From assembly GCA_028278425.1 (NCBI GenBank), contig JANQEJ010000284.1:16649-80648 (forward strand): a stretch of 64,000 nucleotides of DNA, given 5' to 3'. Position 1 is the first letter of the stretch; each line of letters begins with the position of its first letter. The notes below the pieces were generated by a model. That model was not told the DNA's origin. It saw only the letters and a program-made list of their open reading frames with translations, and did not search any database. A program made the position numbers and the translations under genes. The stretch is from Planctomycetota bacterium. GTDB taxonomy: Bacteria > Planctomycetota > UBA1135 > GCA-002686595. Of this stretch, positions 53,334 through 62,090 are shown piece after piece.

Positions 53334-54340
53334 CAGACGCATCCTCCGTCGATGGCGCAGCGGGCGCTGCGCCGGGCCCAAAAGGTGTGGTCGCGCCAAC
53401 GCGGCTCGCGGGCGTACACCGCGGCACGCTCGGCGCGGTAGGCGACCCAACACTCGTTCAATCGCCGGCTCCAGATCGTTCGCGCGCTCTCGTGCGACGG
53501 TCGTTCCGCCAACAGACGGGCCGCCGCGACCGCGCTGTCCAGCGCATGCTCCAACCCGGCCCCGCAGAGCGGATCACGCGCGATCGCCGCGTCGCCGACC
53601 GGCACGACGCCGGGGCCGAGCCGAAGTGCGACCCGGCTGGAGGCGTCGCGCGTGAACCACCGGGGGCTCCGGCGTCTTCGTCGGCGGGGCATGCGCGGTT
53701 CCGTGAAGCGCACGGCGAACGATCCGCCCGAAGGGTTTGGAACGCGATAGTCCCAGCCGTCGGGGCGCGCCGACACCACGAGCCACGGCGGGACACCGGC
53801 GCGCGAGACCACGCCGCGTGCGACGAGCCGGTCGAGTCGGGCCTGGCGCCCGCCCGCGAGTCGGTGGACCGCGGCGCGACGACCGGTCGAATCGACCACG
53901 AAGCGACACGCGACCCGCTCCTCCGCGCCGGCCCGGAGCACGGCGACGATCCACACCGCGCCCTTCCGTTTCAGGCCAAGGAAGCGGGCGCGATCGAGTC
54001 GCGTTACATCGGCGGCGGCCACGCCCTCGCGGAGGTAAGGCTCCAGTCTCTTCCGATCCACCACGGCGGCGGGGCGGGGCGAGTTGAGGAAGTCATACCT
54101 GTCGAGCCCGGGCCCACCAAAGGACCAAGCGGTTCCCGCGAGGGCGTGAAGGGCTCGATTGGCTCCTGCGCCGAAGCTCGCTTCCAGCCGTGCGCACCCT
54201 CCGGGCGAGAGCACCTCGCCAAAGGAAGACACTGGATCGCCGCGGTCAAGGAGCAACACCTTGAGTCCGCGTGTCGCCGCCTCGCGGGCAAACGCCGACC
54301 CGGAGAGGCCCGCTCCGACCACCACCACGTCGTACGTCAT
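53333..54340 (-). CDS. LodB-like FAD-dependent maturase/oxidoreductase
   Basis: 335 residues from ATG 54340, at the dinucleotide-binding start MTYDVVVVGAGLSGSAFARE. It has GDAAIARDPLCGAGLEHALD near the C-terminus, the FAD-pocket motif of tryptophan-halogenase/LodB-like flavoproteins. In LodA/LodB pairs, LodB is required to build the cysteine tryptophylquinone cofactor of LodA. It overlaps LodA by 4 bases (ATGA) and ends against the ferritin-like gene. It is slightly shorter than typical LodB. Confidence 0.85.
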   Translation of the reverse strand: MTYDVVVVGAGLSGSAFAREAATRGLKVLLLDRGDPVSSFGEVLSPGGCARLEASFGAGANRALHALAGTAWSFGGPGLDRYDFLNSPRPAAVVDRKRLEPYLREGVAAADVTRLDRARFLGLKRKGAVWIVAVLRAGAEERVACRFVVDSTGRRAAVHRLAGGRQARLDRLVARGVVSRAGVPPWLVVSARPDGWDYRVPNPSGGSFAVRFTEPRMPRRRRRRSPRWFTRDASSRVALRLGPGVVPVGDAAIARDPLCGAGLEHALDSAVAAARLLAERPSHESARTIWSRRLNECWVAYRAERAAVYAREPRWRDHTFWARRSARCAIDGGCV

Positions 54341-55767
54341 CCGGTCGAACCAGAAGGAAGAACCCGTTCGTCCTCGAGGACGAACGTTCCGCCGGGACGT
54401 TCCACGCGCTTGAGGAAACCGAGCTTCGGCCAGTCGTCGAAGAGCTCGCGCGTGTTCCCGCCGTACCACGGGTAGAAGCGCGTCCCGTCTGCCGTCACGC
54501 GATTCGGCCGCCCACCCGGCCACCATCCGCTCCCGCAGACGACGTAGTCGCGCTGCCACGGCACCGCGAGCTCGCGGGTCAAGTGCCCCGGCGCAACCGA
54601 GGGCTCCACGCGGAACGGCTCGCCCCAGGTCGCATCCGCGCCGGCGTTCGAGCACACCTCGATTCCGGGGACGAACGACCCGCCGACCATGGCCCCAAGC
54701 GCGGCCTCGTCGAGGGCCGCGGGTCGATCCACCTCCGCTAGATCCTCGAAGTCCGGGTATTGCGGTGGCCCGCTCCAGTCTTCGTCGAAGTCTCCCCGCT
54801 GCCACGCGTCCAGGAGCTCGTACTGCGTGTCGGTGAGGTCCAGCCCCTGCAGGAGGGGCATGCGCCCCCCGTTGCGCTTGAGGTTCCGCCACACCCACTC
54901 CCGATCCGGCCTCTCTCCGGATCCGGAAGACGACAAGCTCGTCAGCAGCGCGCCATCAAAGAAGTCGGCGTCGGCACCGGGGCCGTGTCCGCGCGTCGCG
55001 AGACTCGAAGCCCAACGCAGGTCCACGACGCGACGCAGAATCGGATACACGTTTCGCTGAAAGGACGTTCGCGGGCGTGGGATCTGTCCGCGGCGGACGG
55101 CTACGTCGAAGGCCAGGTCGTGAACGGTGACGAGGTTCTCCAGCGGCGCCGCGTAGGCCGGCACACCGGTGACGCCCCATGCCGGTTCCACCGTGACCTC
55201 GCCGCCCCCGTGCAGACGAAGCCGCGCGCTCACCGGACCGTCGGAGACATCGTCCCACCACTTCGGGTTCCGCAGACCGCCCAGGGACGCGCCGTCCCGG
55301 TTCCCCGCCTTGCCGAAGGAACCCAGGACGAGCAGGCGCCCCTCCGTGTCGCGGCGGAGCGTCGCAAGCCGCACGGTTGCACCCCAGATGGCCCCCTCCA
55401 CCTCGCGGTGGGATTCCGCCGGCGCAAGCGCCACGGGACCGGGATCGATCGGCGTCCGCTGGGCCTCGTCGTGCTCGAATGCTTTCGCGTTCACCAGGTG
55501 GACGGTCCATTCAATCTCCCCGTCGGCTGCGGTGATCTCTCGCACGGACGCCGGTGTCGTGGCGCCGTCGGCAAACGTCAGCTCATAGATCCGAAACCGC
55601 TGCGCCTGGCGTTTCAGTCGTTCCTCCACGTCGCGGTAGCTTCCGTCCGGCTTCGGCACAAAGGAGAGGGTTGGCGCTTCGGGGCCGAGGAAGTATGCAT
55701 CCGGACTACTCCCCATCCGCGCGATGCCGACACCGGGATGGATGCGATAGACCTTGCGATTCGCCAT
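54337..55767 (-). CDS. LodA-like quinoprotein amino-acid/amine oxidase
   Basis: 476 residues. The N-terminus (RIHPGVGIARMGSSPDAYFL) is the hallmark of LodA. The C-terminal part has PGIEVCSNAG with Cys372 and a Trp at ~404 in AVPWQRDYVVCGSGWW, candidates for the cysteine tryptophylquinone cofactor. LodA-type enzymes oxidise the epsilon-amino group of lysine, or glycine, releasing H2O2 and ammonia; the products are antibacterial. The protein is shorter than the LodA founder (about 700 residues). It starts the four-gene operon and is transcribed divergently from an ECF sigma gene. Confidence 0.85.
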   Translation of the reverse strand: MANRKVYRIHPGVGIARMGSSPDAYFLGPEAPTLSFVPKPDGSYRDVEERLKRQAQRFRIYELTFADGATTPASVREITAADGEIEWTVHLVNAKAFEHDEAQRTPIDPGPVALAPAESHREVEGAIWGATVRLATLRRDTEGRLLVLGSFGKAGNRDGASLGGLRNPKWWDDVSDGPVSARLRLHGGGEVTVEPAWGVTGVPAYAAPLENLVTVHDLAFDVAVRRGQIPRPRTSFQRNVYPILRRVVDLRWASSLATRGHGPGADADFFDGALLTSLSSSGSGERPDREWVWRNLKRNGGRMPLLQGLDLTDTQYELLDAWQRGDFDEDWSGPPQYPDFEDLAEVDRPAALDEAALGAMVGGSFVPGIEVCSNAGADATWGEPFRVEPSVAPGHLTRELAVPWQRDYVVCGSGWWPGGRPNRVTADGTRFYPWYGGNTRELFDDWPKLGFLKRVERPGGTFVLEDERVLPSGSTG

Positions 55768-56014
55768 CGAACGATCTCCTGCGGTGACGGGCGCCGCGCG
55801 CCGGGAGCGTGGGTCGGAGCCGAATGACTCTTGGATGTCGCTCCGCGTCCCCCGACACGCAGACGGCGCGGCCGTCCGCCAACGAAGCCCAAGAAACCGG
55901 CGGCACGGGCAAAAAAGGACTGTTCGTCGCCGCGAGGCATCGCCCGCCCGCCGCGGCCCTTGCGTGCCTTTGGAGCCCCGCTCAGAATCGTATCTTGGCC
56001 CTAGTGGATTGCCG

Positions 56015-56575
56015 TTGAACGACCGCCAGGATCAAGACGTCACGCTCCTGCTTCAGGGGCTTCACCGGGGGGAGGAGAAGGCGAAGGAGCGGTTGCTGGA
56101 GCTTCTGTACGCCGACCTCCGCCGTCGCGCGGCCCGGGCGATACAGCGTCAGCCGGGCGACCACACGCTCCAGCCCACGGAGCTCGTCAGCGAGGCCTAC
56201 ATGCGGCTCGTGGGGGAGCGCGACGAGCCCTGGGCGAACCGCAGTCACTTCCTCGCGGTCGCATCCCAGGCCATGCGCCAGATCCTCGTCGACCACGCGC
56301 GCAAGCGGAATAGCGCCAAGCGCAGCGCGGGGACCCGCGTCCCATTCGATCCGCTCCTCGTCGTCTACGAGGAGCGGGCGTACGACCTCCCGTCACTCGA
56401 CGAGGCCCTCTTGCGGCTCGCTGAGTTCGACCCGGAGATGGCCCGTGCGGTTGAGCTCCGCTTCTTCGGCGGCCTCTCGATCCAGGAGACCGCGGACGCA
56501 CTCGGTACGTCGAAGCGAACCTTCGAGCGGCGTTGGCGGGCGGCTCGCGTGTGGCTCCTGGCGGAGATGAGGTGA
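56015..56575 (+). CDS. ECF-family RNA polymerase sigma factor
   Basis: 186 residues from TTG 56015 (start uncertain; TTG 56009 adds two residues). Region 2 is seen as DHTLQPTELVSEAYMRLVGE with NRSHFLAVASQAMRQILVDH. Region 4 is seen as ARAVELRFFGGLSIQETADA with KRTFERRWRAARVWLL. Same family as the factor at 735. It is divergent from the LodA operon (247-bp region between starts) and convergent to the peroxidase gene. With no adjacent anti-sigma gene, I infer that the nearby kinase-FGE protein may control it. Confidence 0.88.
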   Translation: MNDRQDQDVTLLLQGLHRGEEKAKERLLELLYADLRRRAARAIQRQPGDHTLQPTELVSEAYMRLVGERDEPWANRSHFLAVASQAMRQILVDHARKRNSAKRSAGTRVPFDPLLVVYEERAYDLPSLDEALLRLAEFDPEMARAVELRFFGGLSIQETADALGTSKRTFERRWRAARVWLLAEMR

Positions 56576-56591
56576 GGGCCGCCTACGCCCT

Positions 56592-58130
56592 CTAGCGGTT
56601 GACGAGCCGCACGAGCTTCGTGGTCCATTCGGGGCGAAGGTCGAGCTCCTTCTTCAAGTAGACGAGGGCGGGAAGGTTGAAGTGTTCGCGGCCCTCGCTA
56701 CAGCAAAGGTTCGGAACATCGCAAAGTCGATCAGCGCCCTGGGCGATCACGCCGATGAGCACGTCGCTGACGATGCGCGAAGCGAGCGGGCCCAGACGGC
56801 CACCCCCCTGTTCGGCCGCTTCGTGCAACACGTACTCCCAAAGGAACGGATCGTCCGGGAGCGGTCGTTGGCCCATGGCCGTGGCGACGTTGTTGCCCGA
56901 TCCGAGGTTGAGAGCCCGGGCCGCCATCAGAGTGAGCACCGGCAGGGAACGCTCTTCCCCCGCGCCGGGCTCCGGCGGCAGGCGGGCGAGTTCGCGCGTC
57001 AGGTTCGGACCGATGGGGCGCGCGAGCTGCGGAAACTTCTTGTGGGGGTGCAGCGCCGTCGACGGCACCGAGCCGTAACGCTCCGCCGGGAGGGTCAGGA
57101 ACGCCCACCAGTCGACGGTCCAATTGGAGGGCAGGGGCCGCCCTCCGGCGAGGTGTCGGAACCCCGGCTTCCGCCAGTCCTCAGGGAAGAGCCGAATGGG
57201 GGGCAGGCCCGTGTTCAGGATGTAGCTTGGCCGGACCATGCTGTGCCCGAAGCGAAAGACCGCAAAGGCGAACTCGGCGGGGAGACACCCGGGCCGAAAG
57301 GAGACACCGTCACAGCCTTCGAGGGAGTAGGCGAGCGGCTCCCCGTCGCGAAACTTGCTGAGCTTGGTCGCCCTCGGCTCGTCCAGGATTCGCGGCAGGT
57401 AGTCGCAGAGTACGACGCACTGCACAAAGCCGCGAAGGAAGTCGCGGGCGGCGCGGAACGTGCGCATGGAGTGACGAAAGCCGCAATCCTCCAGGCGGTC
57501 GATGAGCGCGTTGTGGCCTTGCTGGAGCGTGAGATGGAGCTGGCTCAGGATCACGTTCTCGTCATTGCGGGAGTCCGGGAGGATCGCCCGCTCCCGGCTC
57601 TGATCGTGCAACGTGCGAAGCAGGTCAGGATCCGCCGGAGGCGGGACCAAGCGCCGAGAACCGCCCCCCGGCGCAAATCGCCGGGCGAGCTGACCGTTCT
57701 CGCTCCCGCCGATCAGGAAGCGCCCGACCTTATCCGGATCGTAGAGCTCCGGTGACACGCGTGGCCCGCCTCCGTACAGGCAATCGAGGTCGATGCGTGG
57801 CGTCCGCAGGTTCGTCGGCGGTCCCAGTCCGCTCGGGTGTCGCTCGAACTCCGTGCGAAAGGTCAGGTCGTGAGTCAGGAACTGACCGAAGTACGTGTAG
57901 CCGGCGGGAACGCGCTTGCTGTCCTCGTCGTTTTCAGGAACCTCGTCCGCGAAGAGCCGCTCCGCACGCTTCGCGAGGAACTCCCTCCAGCCCTCCTCCG
58001 GCACGGGCCGCGGTTCCGCCTTCGGGAAGAGTCTCGTGTAGTCCCGCTTCGCGAAGGGATAGATGACTCGATCCTCGCGCGCCGGAGCCCCCGTCGTCCG
58101 AGCGCGCGGCAAAGGTTCCGAGGCTTCCAT
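56592..58130 (-). CDS. Animal-type haem peroxidase family protein
   Basis: 512 residues from ATG 58130. The animal haem peroxidase signature is visible: FGQFLTHDLTF with the distal His, SQLHLTLQQGHNALIDRL, and proximal His in FRFGHSMVRPSY. This family uses H2O2 to oxidise halides, phenols or other substrates. It has no clear signal peptide. It lies in the same neighbourhood as the LodA-type H2O2 producer. It is preceded after 7 bases by the unknown gene upstream on this strand. Confidence 0.85.
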   Translation of the reverse strand: MEASEPLPRARTTGAPAREDRVIYPFAKRDYTRLFPKAEPRPVPEEGWREFLAKRAERLFADEVPENDEDSKRVPAGYTYFGQFLTHDLTFRTEFERHPSGLGPPTNLRTPRIDLDCLYGGGPRVSPELYDPDKVGRFLIGGSENGQLARRFAPGGGSRRLVPPPADPDLLRTLHDQSRERAILPDSRNDENVILSQLHLTLQQGHNALIDRLEDCGFRHSMRTFRAARDFLRGFVQCVVLCDYLPRILDEPRATKLSKFRDGEPLAYSLEGCDGVSFRPGCLPAEFAFAVFRFGHSMVRPSYILNTGLPPIRLFPEDWRKPGFRHLAGGRPLPSNWTVDWWAFLTLPAERYGSVPSTALHPHKKFPQLARPIGPNLTRELARLPPEPGAGEERSLPVLTLMAARALNLGSGNNVATAMGQRPLPDDPFLWEYVLHEAAEQGGGRLGPLASRIVSDVLIGVIAQGADRLCDVPNLCCSEGREHFNLPALVYLKKELDLRPEWTTKLVRLVNR

Positions 58131-58137
58131 CGCCGCC

Positions 58138-58710
58138 CTACATCGCGAACCGCACGCCGAGACGCATGTCGGCGGCGAGCACGAACAGTTCGCGGCCGCC
58201 GTTCGGGGGGGCCTCGTGGGTGGGCTGCACCACGATTTCGCCCTCCACGTCATAGGCGGTCACGCTCTTGATCCACTGGTTTCGGCCCGCGTTTTGGCTG
58301 TCCCAAATCGCCATGCCTCCGGAACACCAGGTGATCGCCCCGTTGTCGTAGTAGTAGAGGCCGAGCGTCGACGCGTCATCCAGGTGCCATTCCTCCCAGG
58401 GAACCCCGTCCGTGGACGGCGGACCCGCGTACTCGAAGTACCGGGCGAGCCGTTCGTTGCACGCCTCGCGCAGCGCCTCGGGCTCTGGGTTGCGGGGCTT
58501 CCCATCGTCGCCGCGAGGCTCCGGCGGAACGATGGCGTGCGGGAACTCTCCCCGATAGACGTAGTCCGGGTAGGAGTCATTCCGGCAGTCCAGCAGGAAG
58601 CCGTCCAAGATGTCGCTCCTAAGCCCCGCGTACACGGGGGGAACTCGATCATAGAGCTCCGGGTCGGGCACGACGATCATGTGAAGTTCAACGGTGATGT
58701 AGTCCGTCAT
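58138..58710 (-). CDS. Protein of unknown function upstream of the peroxidase gene
   Basis: 190 residues I do not recognise. It is acidic, with a C-terminal hydrophobic-beta stretch (GGRELFVLAADMRLGVRFAM) and several Trp-rich segments (VPWEEWHLDDASTLGLYYYD). No signal peptide. It lies 7 bases before the peroxidase start and 30 bases after the kinase stop, so it probably belongs to the same operon. It might be a peroxidase accessory or substrate. Confidence 0.7.
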   Translation of the reverse strand: MTDYITVELHMIVVPDPELYDRVPPVYAGLRSDILDGFLLDCRNDSYPDYVYRGEFPHAIVPPEPRGDDGKPRNPEPEALREACNERLARYFEYAGPPSTDGVPWEEWHLDDASTLGLYYYDNGAITWCSGGMAIWDSQNAGRNQWIKSVTAYDVEGEIVVQPTHEAPPNGGRELFVLAADMRLGVRFAM

Positions 58711-58740
58711 TTTGAGTCGCTCGTGGTTGGGCGCTGGACG

Positions 58741-61008
58741 TCAGCGGTCCGACGCGCTTTGGAAGTGGTCTTCGAAGAAACGCCCGAGCGGGCGGCCGCT
58801 ACGGGCGGGACGGAACGACGTCTCGTGCAAGGCGGCGTTCGGATCGGCCCCGATCGGTTGGGAGAGCCCGTTCCTCGCCGCATACTCGCGCGTGTTCTCG
58901 AGCGAGAGCCCCGCGCGCAGCCGGGCTTGAGGTTGCGAGCCCAACCAACCGGGGGCGGGGGTCGTCGTCCACTCTCTCATGCCGGCGAGAAGATCCTGCA
59001 GACCGCCGCGACCCGAGACACCGGTTGCACCGGCGTAGAAGTCCCGGGCCCAGCGATGGTGGCCCGTCGCCGTGTCGTCGGCGTAGTCCGGCTGGGAGTG
59101 AAACGGTGTCACGCCTAGAGGAACGGAATCGAGCCGCTCGTCCGCCACATCGCCCCACGGAAACTTCCATCCGTCCGGGCCGCGGACCGCCCATTCCCAC
59201 TCCGCGAGGCTCGGCAACCGAAAGCCGTGGAACTCGGCGAGACTCTGCGCGTCCTCGAAACGCACGAGAAAGAGCGCGAGGTCGAGCCACTCCTGGTCCG
59301 GCGGCGATGGCCACCTCAGGGGAGCGGGGCGGCCGGTACGCACTTGGAAGTCGCGATACTGGCGACACGTCAGCAGGCGGACGCCGAGATCGAAGGGAGG
59401 AAGCTCCGCCTCCACGCTCCGTCGCGCTGGCGCGCCGGTGGTCGGGTCGGTGAAAGACAACTCGCTCCGCCAGGTTCCGCCCTCGAAGCGGGTCGCTGCG
59501 AGCGCTCCGGGTCCAATGTCCCGCAAATACGCCACCGTCTGCAACTCGGGCGCGCCCGCGTCCAACCAGCGATCGAGTTCCGCGAAGATCCGCTCGTCGC
59601 GCGCGACGGTGATGCGCCACCCTCTCGGCACCAGATCGAACTCGTGCGCGGCTTCGCCGGGCGTTCTGCCCCGCGCCACTTCCTCGGGTGGACCACAGCT
59701 CCCCACGTCGTCCAGCGGCTGGGCGAACACGCGGTAGGGCCCGGGGCTCTCGGCCTCCACGCGAAGCTCAACCGTCACGGCGGGAGGGCGCTCCCCGGGC
59801 ACGAGGAACGCTCCGGCGAAGAGCGATGCAACCACGGCAGTCCCGACCGACACACGGGGATGCCGCCGCGTTTGGCGCATGAGCCGCCGCCAGAGCGCGG
59901 GCGCCCGCGCGCGGACCGGCCGGTCGTCCAGAAAGCGCCCGAGGTCTTCGGCCATGGCCATCGCCGTGGGGTAGCGGTCCTCGGGCCGCTCCTCCATCGC
60001 CATGTGACAGATCCGTGCGAGCGGAGCGGGAACCCCAGGCGCGAGTCGCCGAAGCGGGGTCGGATCGGCTTGCTCCACGCGGCGCAGCGTCTCGCGCGGC
60101 GTCTCACCTTCAAAGGGCCGTTGGCCCGAGAGCAGCTCGTAGAGCATCACGCCCAGCGCGTAGACGTCCGTGCGCGCGTCGACCCGTGCGCGCTCGCCAC
60201 GCACTTGCTCGGGGCTCATGTACACGGGCGTCCCCTCGAGGTCCCCAGTGCCCGTGACCGTTTCGTTCCCTGCGTCCCGGGCAAGACCGAAGTCGACGAG
60301 GCACGGGGTGGCGTCCGCCCGGAGGATGACGTTGGCGGGCTTGATGTCGCGGTGAACGACCCCCCGTTCGTGCGCATAGTGTACCGCCTCGGCGACCGCC
60401 CGGACCCACGCCGTCACCGCCGCCCTCTGCGCGCCCGGCGTCGCGGGGAGCGCCGTCTTCTGACCGGCCTTCGACGCGGAAAGCTCGGCGGCGAGGTTAC
60501 GTCCCGCCACATGTTCCATGACAAGAAAGGGAAGGCCACGGTCCTCCCCGACCTCCAGGACGCGAACGATCCCGGGGTGCGTGAGCTTGGCAACGGCCTC
60601 CCCCTCGCGCCGGAACCGCTCGCGTTGGAGCTCCGACATGCGGGCGGCAAGACGCAGCACCTTCAGCGCGCCGCGGCGCCCATCCTTGCGGTTCGCGCTC
60701 GCCCACACCGTACCCCGCCCGCCGCTCCCGAGCGGAGCGATGCGCACCCAGTCGCCCACGCATTCCGGCAGGCGTTCGATCGCCTCCCCCGGCGGGCTCA
60801 AAAAGCCCGTGGCGGGATCGTCCTGCGCAAGCATCGCCCGCACCCGTGCGGCGACCTCGGCGTCGGACTCGCGCGCCAGGAGCTCCTCCCAATCCTCGCC
60901 CGCGACCGAGCGGCGTTGCGCGCGGTGGTAGAGGTTGACGACTTTGTTCCAGACTTGGGGATCCACCGCCGGTGAGCTTGGCTGGCGCCCCGATTCTCGC
61001 GAAGTCAC
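58741..61008 (-). CDS. Serine/threonine kinase fused to a formylglycine-generating-enzyme-like domain
   Basis: 755 residues from GTG 61008, just ahead of the conserved N-terminus (DPQVWNKVVNLYHRAQ). The kinase domain (~75-350) has GSGGRGTVW in the Gly-loop, where Met is usual, then ALKVL, HRDIKPANVIL and DFGLAR, so it is likely active. One membrane helix (VGTAVVASLFAGAFLV) separates it from a C-terminal FGE/SUMF1-like domain (FRLPSLAEWEWAVRGP, FPWGD). In this window it is the only kinase with this fusion. It may be a sensor for the ECF sigma gene nearby; the FGE domain may bind ligands rather than act catalytically. Confidence 0.85.
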   Translation of the reverse strand: MTSRESGRQPSSPAVDPQVWNKVVNLYHRAQRRSVAGEDWEELLARESDAEVAARVRAMLAQDDPATGFLSPPGEAIERLPECVGDWVRIAPLGSGGRGTVWASANRKDGRRGALKVLRLAARMSELQRERFRREGEAVAKLTHPGIVRVLEVGEDRGLPFLVMEHVAGRNLAAELSASKAGQKTALPATPGAQRAAVTAWVRAVAEAVHYAHERGVVHRDIKPANVILRADATPCLVDFGLARDAGNETVTGTGDLEGTPVYMSPEQVRGERARVDARTDVYALGVMLYELLSGQRPFEGETPRETLRRVEQADPTPLRRLAPGVPAPLARICHMAMEERPEDRYPTAMAMAEDLGRFLDDRPVRARAPALWRRLMRQTRRHPRVSVGTAVVASLFAGAFLVPGERPPAVTVELRVEAESPGPYRVFAQPLDDVGSCGPPEEVARGRTPGEAAHEFDLVPRGWRITVARDERIFAELDRWLDAGAPELQTVAYLRDIGPGALAATRFEGGTWRSELSFTDPTTGAPARRSVEAELPPFDLGVRLLTCRQYRDFQVRTGRPAPLRWPSPPDQEWLDLALFLVRFEDAQSLAEFHGFRLPSLAEWEWAVRGPDGWKFPWGDVADERLDSVPLGVTPFHSQPDYADDTATGHHRWARDFYAGATGVSGRGGLQDLLAGMREWTTTPAPGWLGSQPQARLRAGLSLENTREYAARNGLSQPIGADPNAALHETSFRPARSGRPLGRFFEDHFQSASDR

Positions 61009-61262
61009 CGGCGACGTCCAATGCTCGGGTGAGATGCATCCGCCGAACGCCCTCAGCCCGTGCCCTCTGGAGCGTGCGACTCGCAGTACAGCTTGAGTCC
61101 CCGACTCTCCCGCGCCAACGAGCGGGGTACGGCAAGGGAGGCCCGGCCAACGCGCGAGCCAGCCGGAAGGCCAGGTAGAAGGCCTCCTGGACGACCTCCG
61201 GCCATGCGGATGGCTCATCGTCCGACCCAACCGCCCGAGCACGGACTGCCCAAGTCGTTCAG

Positions 61263-62042
61263 CTACGTCGTTCGCCTGCCCCGGAACAGGACCCGCTTGA
61301 ACGGGTAGACGTAGGGCCGGCGGTCCTCGAGCTGCGGCAGCAGGAGCTCGCGATAGCGCTCGAGGAACGCCGTGTAGAGCTCGGGCCCAAGCCGTTCCTC
61401 GTAGGCGGTCAGCAGCGTCCCCCTAACCCACTCCACGACGCCGTCGCGCGACTCGAGCTGGTGCGTGTAGACGCGCAGTTGAGCAACCCGCTCGCCGAAG
61501 CCGAGCTCTTCGAGCAAGGCGGAGTAAGCGTCGGGCGTCAGCACGGGGCTCCTCCGCACGTAACCGCGCAGCGCCTCGCGGAACGGCGCTTCCTGCGCGA
61601 GCTCCTCCGCGACGAGGTGAGCCGGCGCGTCGTGGTTGGCCGGCACCTGCACGGCGAGCTGGCCGTCCTGCGCGATCCAGTCGCGCAGCGTGGCCAGGAG
61701 CTCGCGGTGGTCGTCGACCCAGTGCAGGGCGGCGTTGGAGAACACGAGGTCGAACGGTTGGTCCGGCTGGAAGTCCGTCACGTCGCGCTGCTCGAAGCGC
61801 AGGCCGCCGTTCTCGTGCTTGCGCGCTTCGGTCAGCATCGCGGCGGAGCGGTCAATCCCGAGCGTGCGCTTCGCGTCGAGGGACCGGTGCATGCCCGCCG
61901 TCAATTCGCCCGTGCCGCACCCGACGTCGAGCACGCGCATGCCGGCTGCGGGACGGACGAGCGTGAGGAGATCGCGGAAGGGCTGGGCGCGTTCCTCGCG
62001 GAAGCGCTCGTACTGCTCGGGTTTCCAGACGTCGGTTGCCAT
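61263..62042 (-). CDS. Trans-aconitate-2-methyltransferase-like SAM methyltransferase
   Basis: 259 residues of class I SAM methyltransferases, with motif I as VLDVGCGTGELTAG and NAALHWVDDH, typical of Tam (trans-aconitate methyltransferase). The closing YPFKRVLFRGRR also fits. It would esterify trans-aconitate, relieving inhibition of aconitase. Substrate assignment rests on similarity. It is divergent from the EgtD-like gene. The 254 bases between 61009 and 61262 hold no supported feature. Confidence 0.85.
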   Translation of the reverse strand: MATDVWKPEQYERFREERAQPFRDLLTLVRPAAGMRVLDVGCGTGELTAGMHRSLDAKRTLGIDRSAAMLTEARKHENGGLRFEQRDVTDFQPDQPFDLVFSNAALHWVDDHRELLATLRDWIAQDGQLAVQVPANHDAPAHLVAEELAQEAPFREALRGYVRRSPVLTPDAYSALLEELGFGERVAQLRVYTHQLESRDGVVEWVRGTLLTAYEERLGPELYTAFLERYRELLLPQLEDRRPYVYPFKRVLFRGRRTT

Positions 62043-62090
62043 CGACGCAGACTAGAAACCGCGCGGCCCGAAGACTACAACGGTCCGTCC

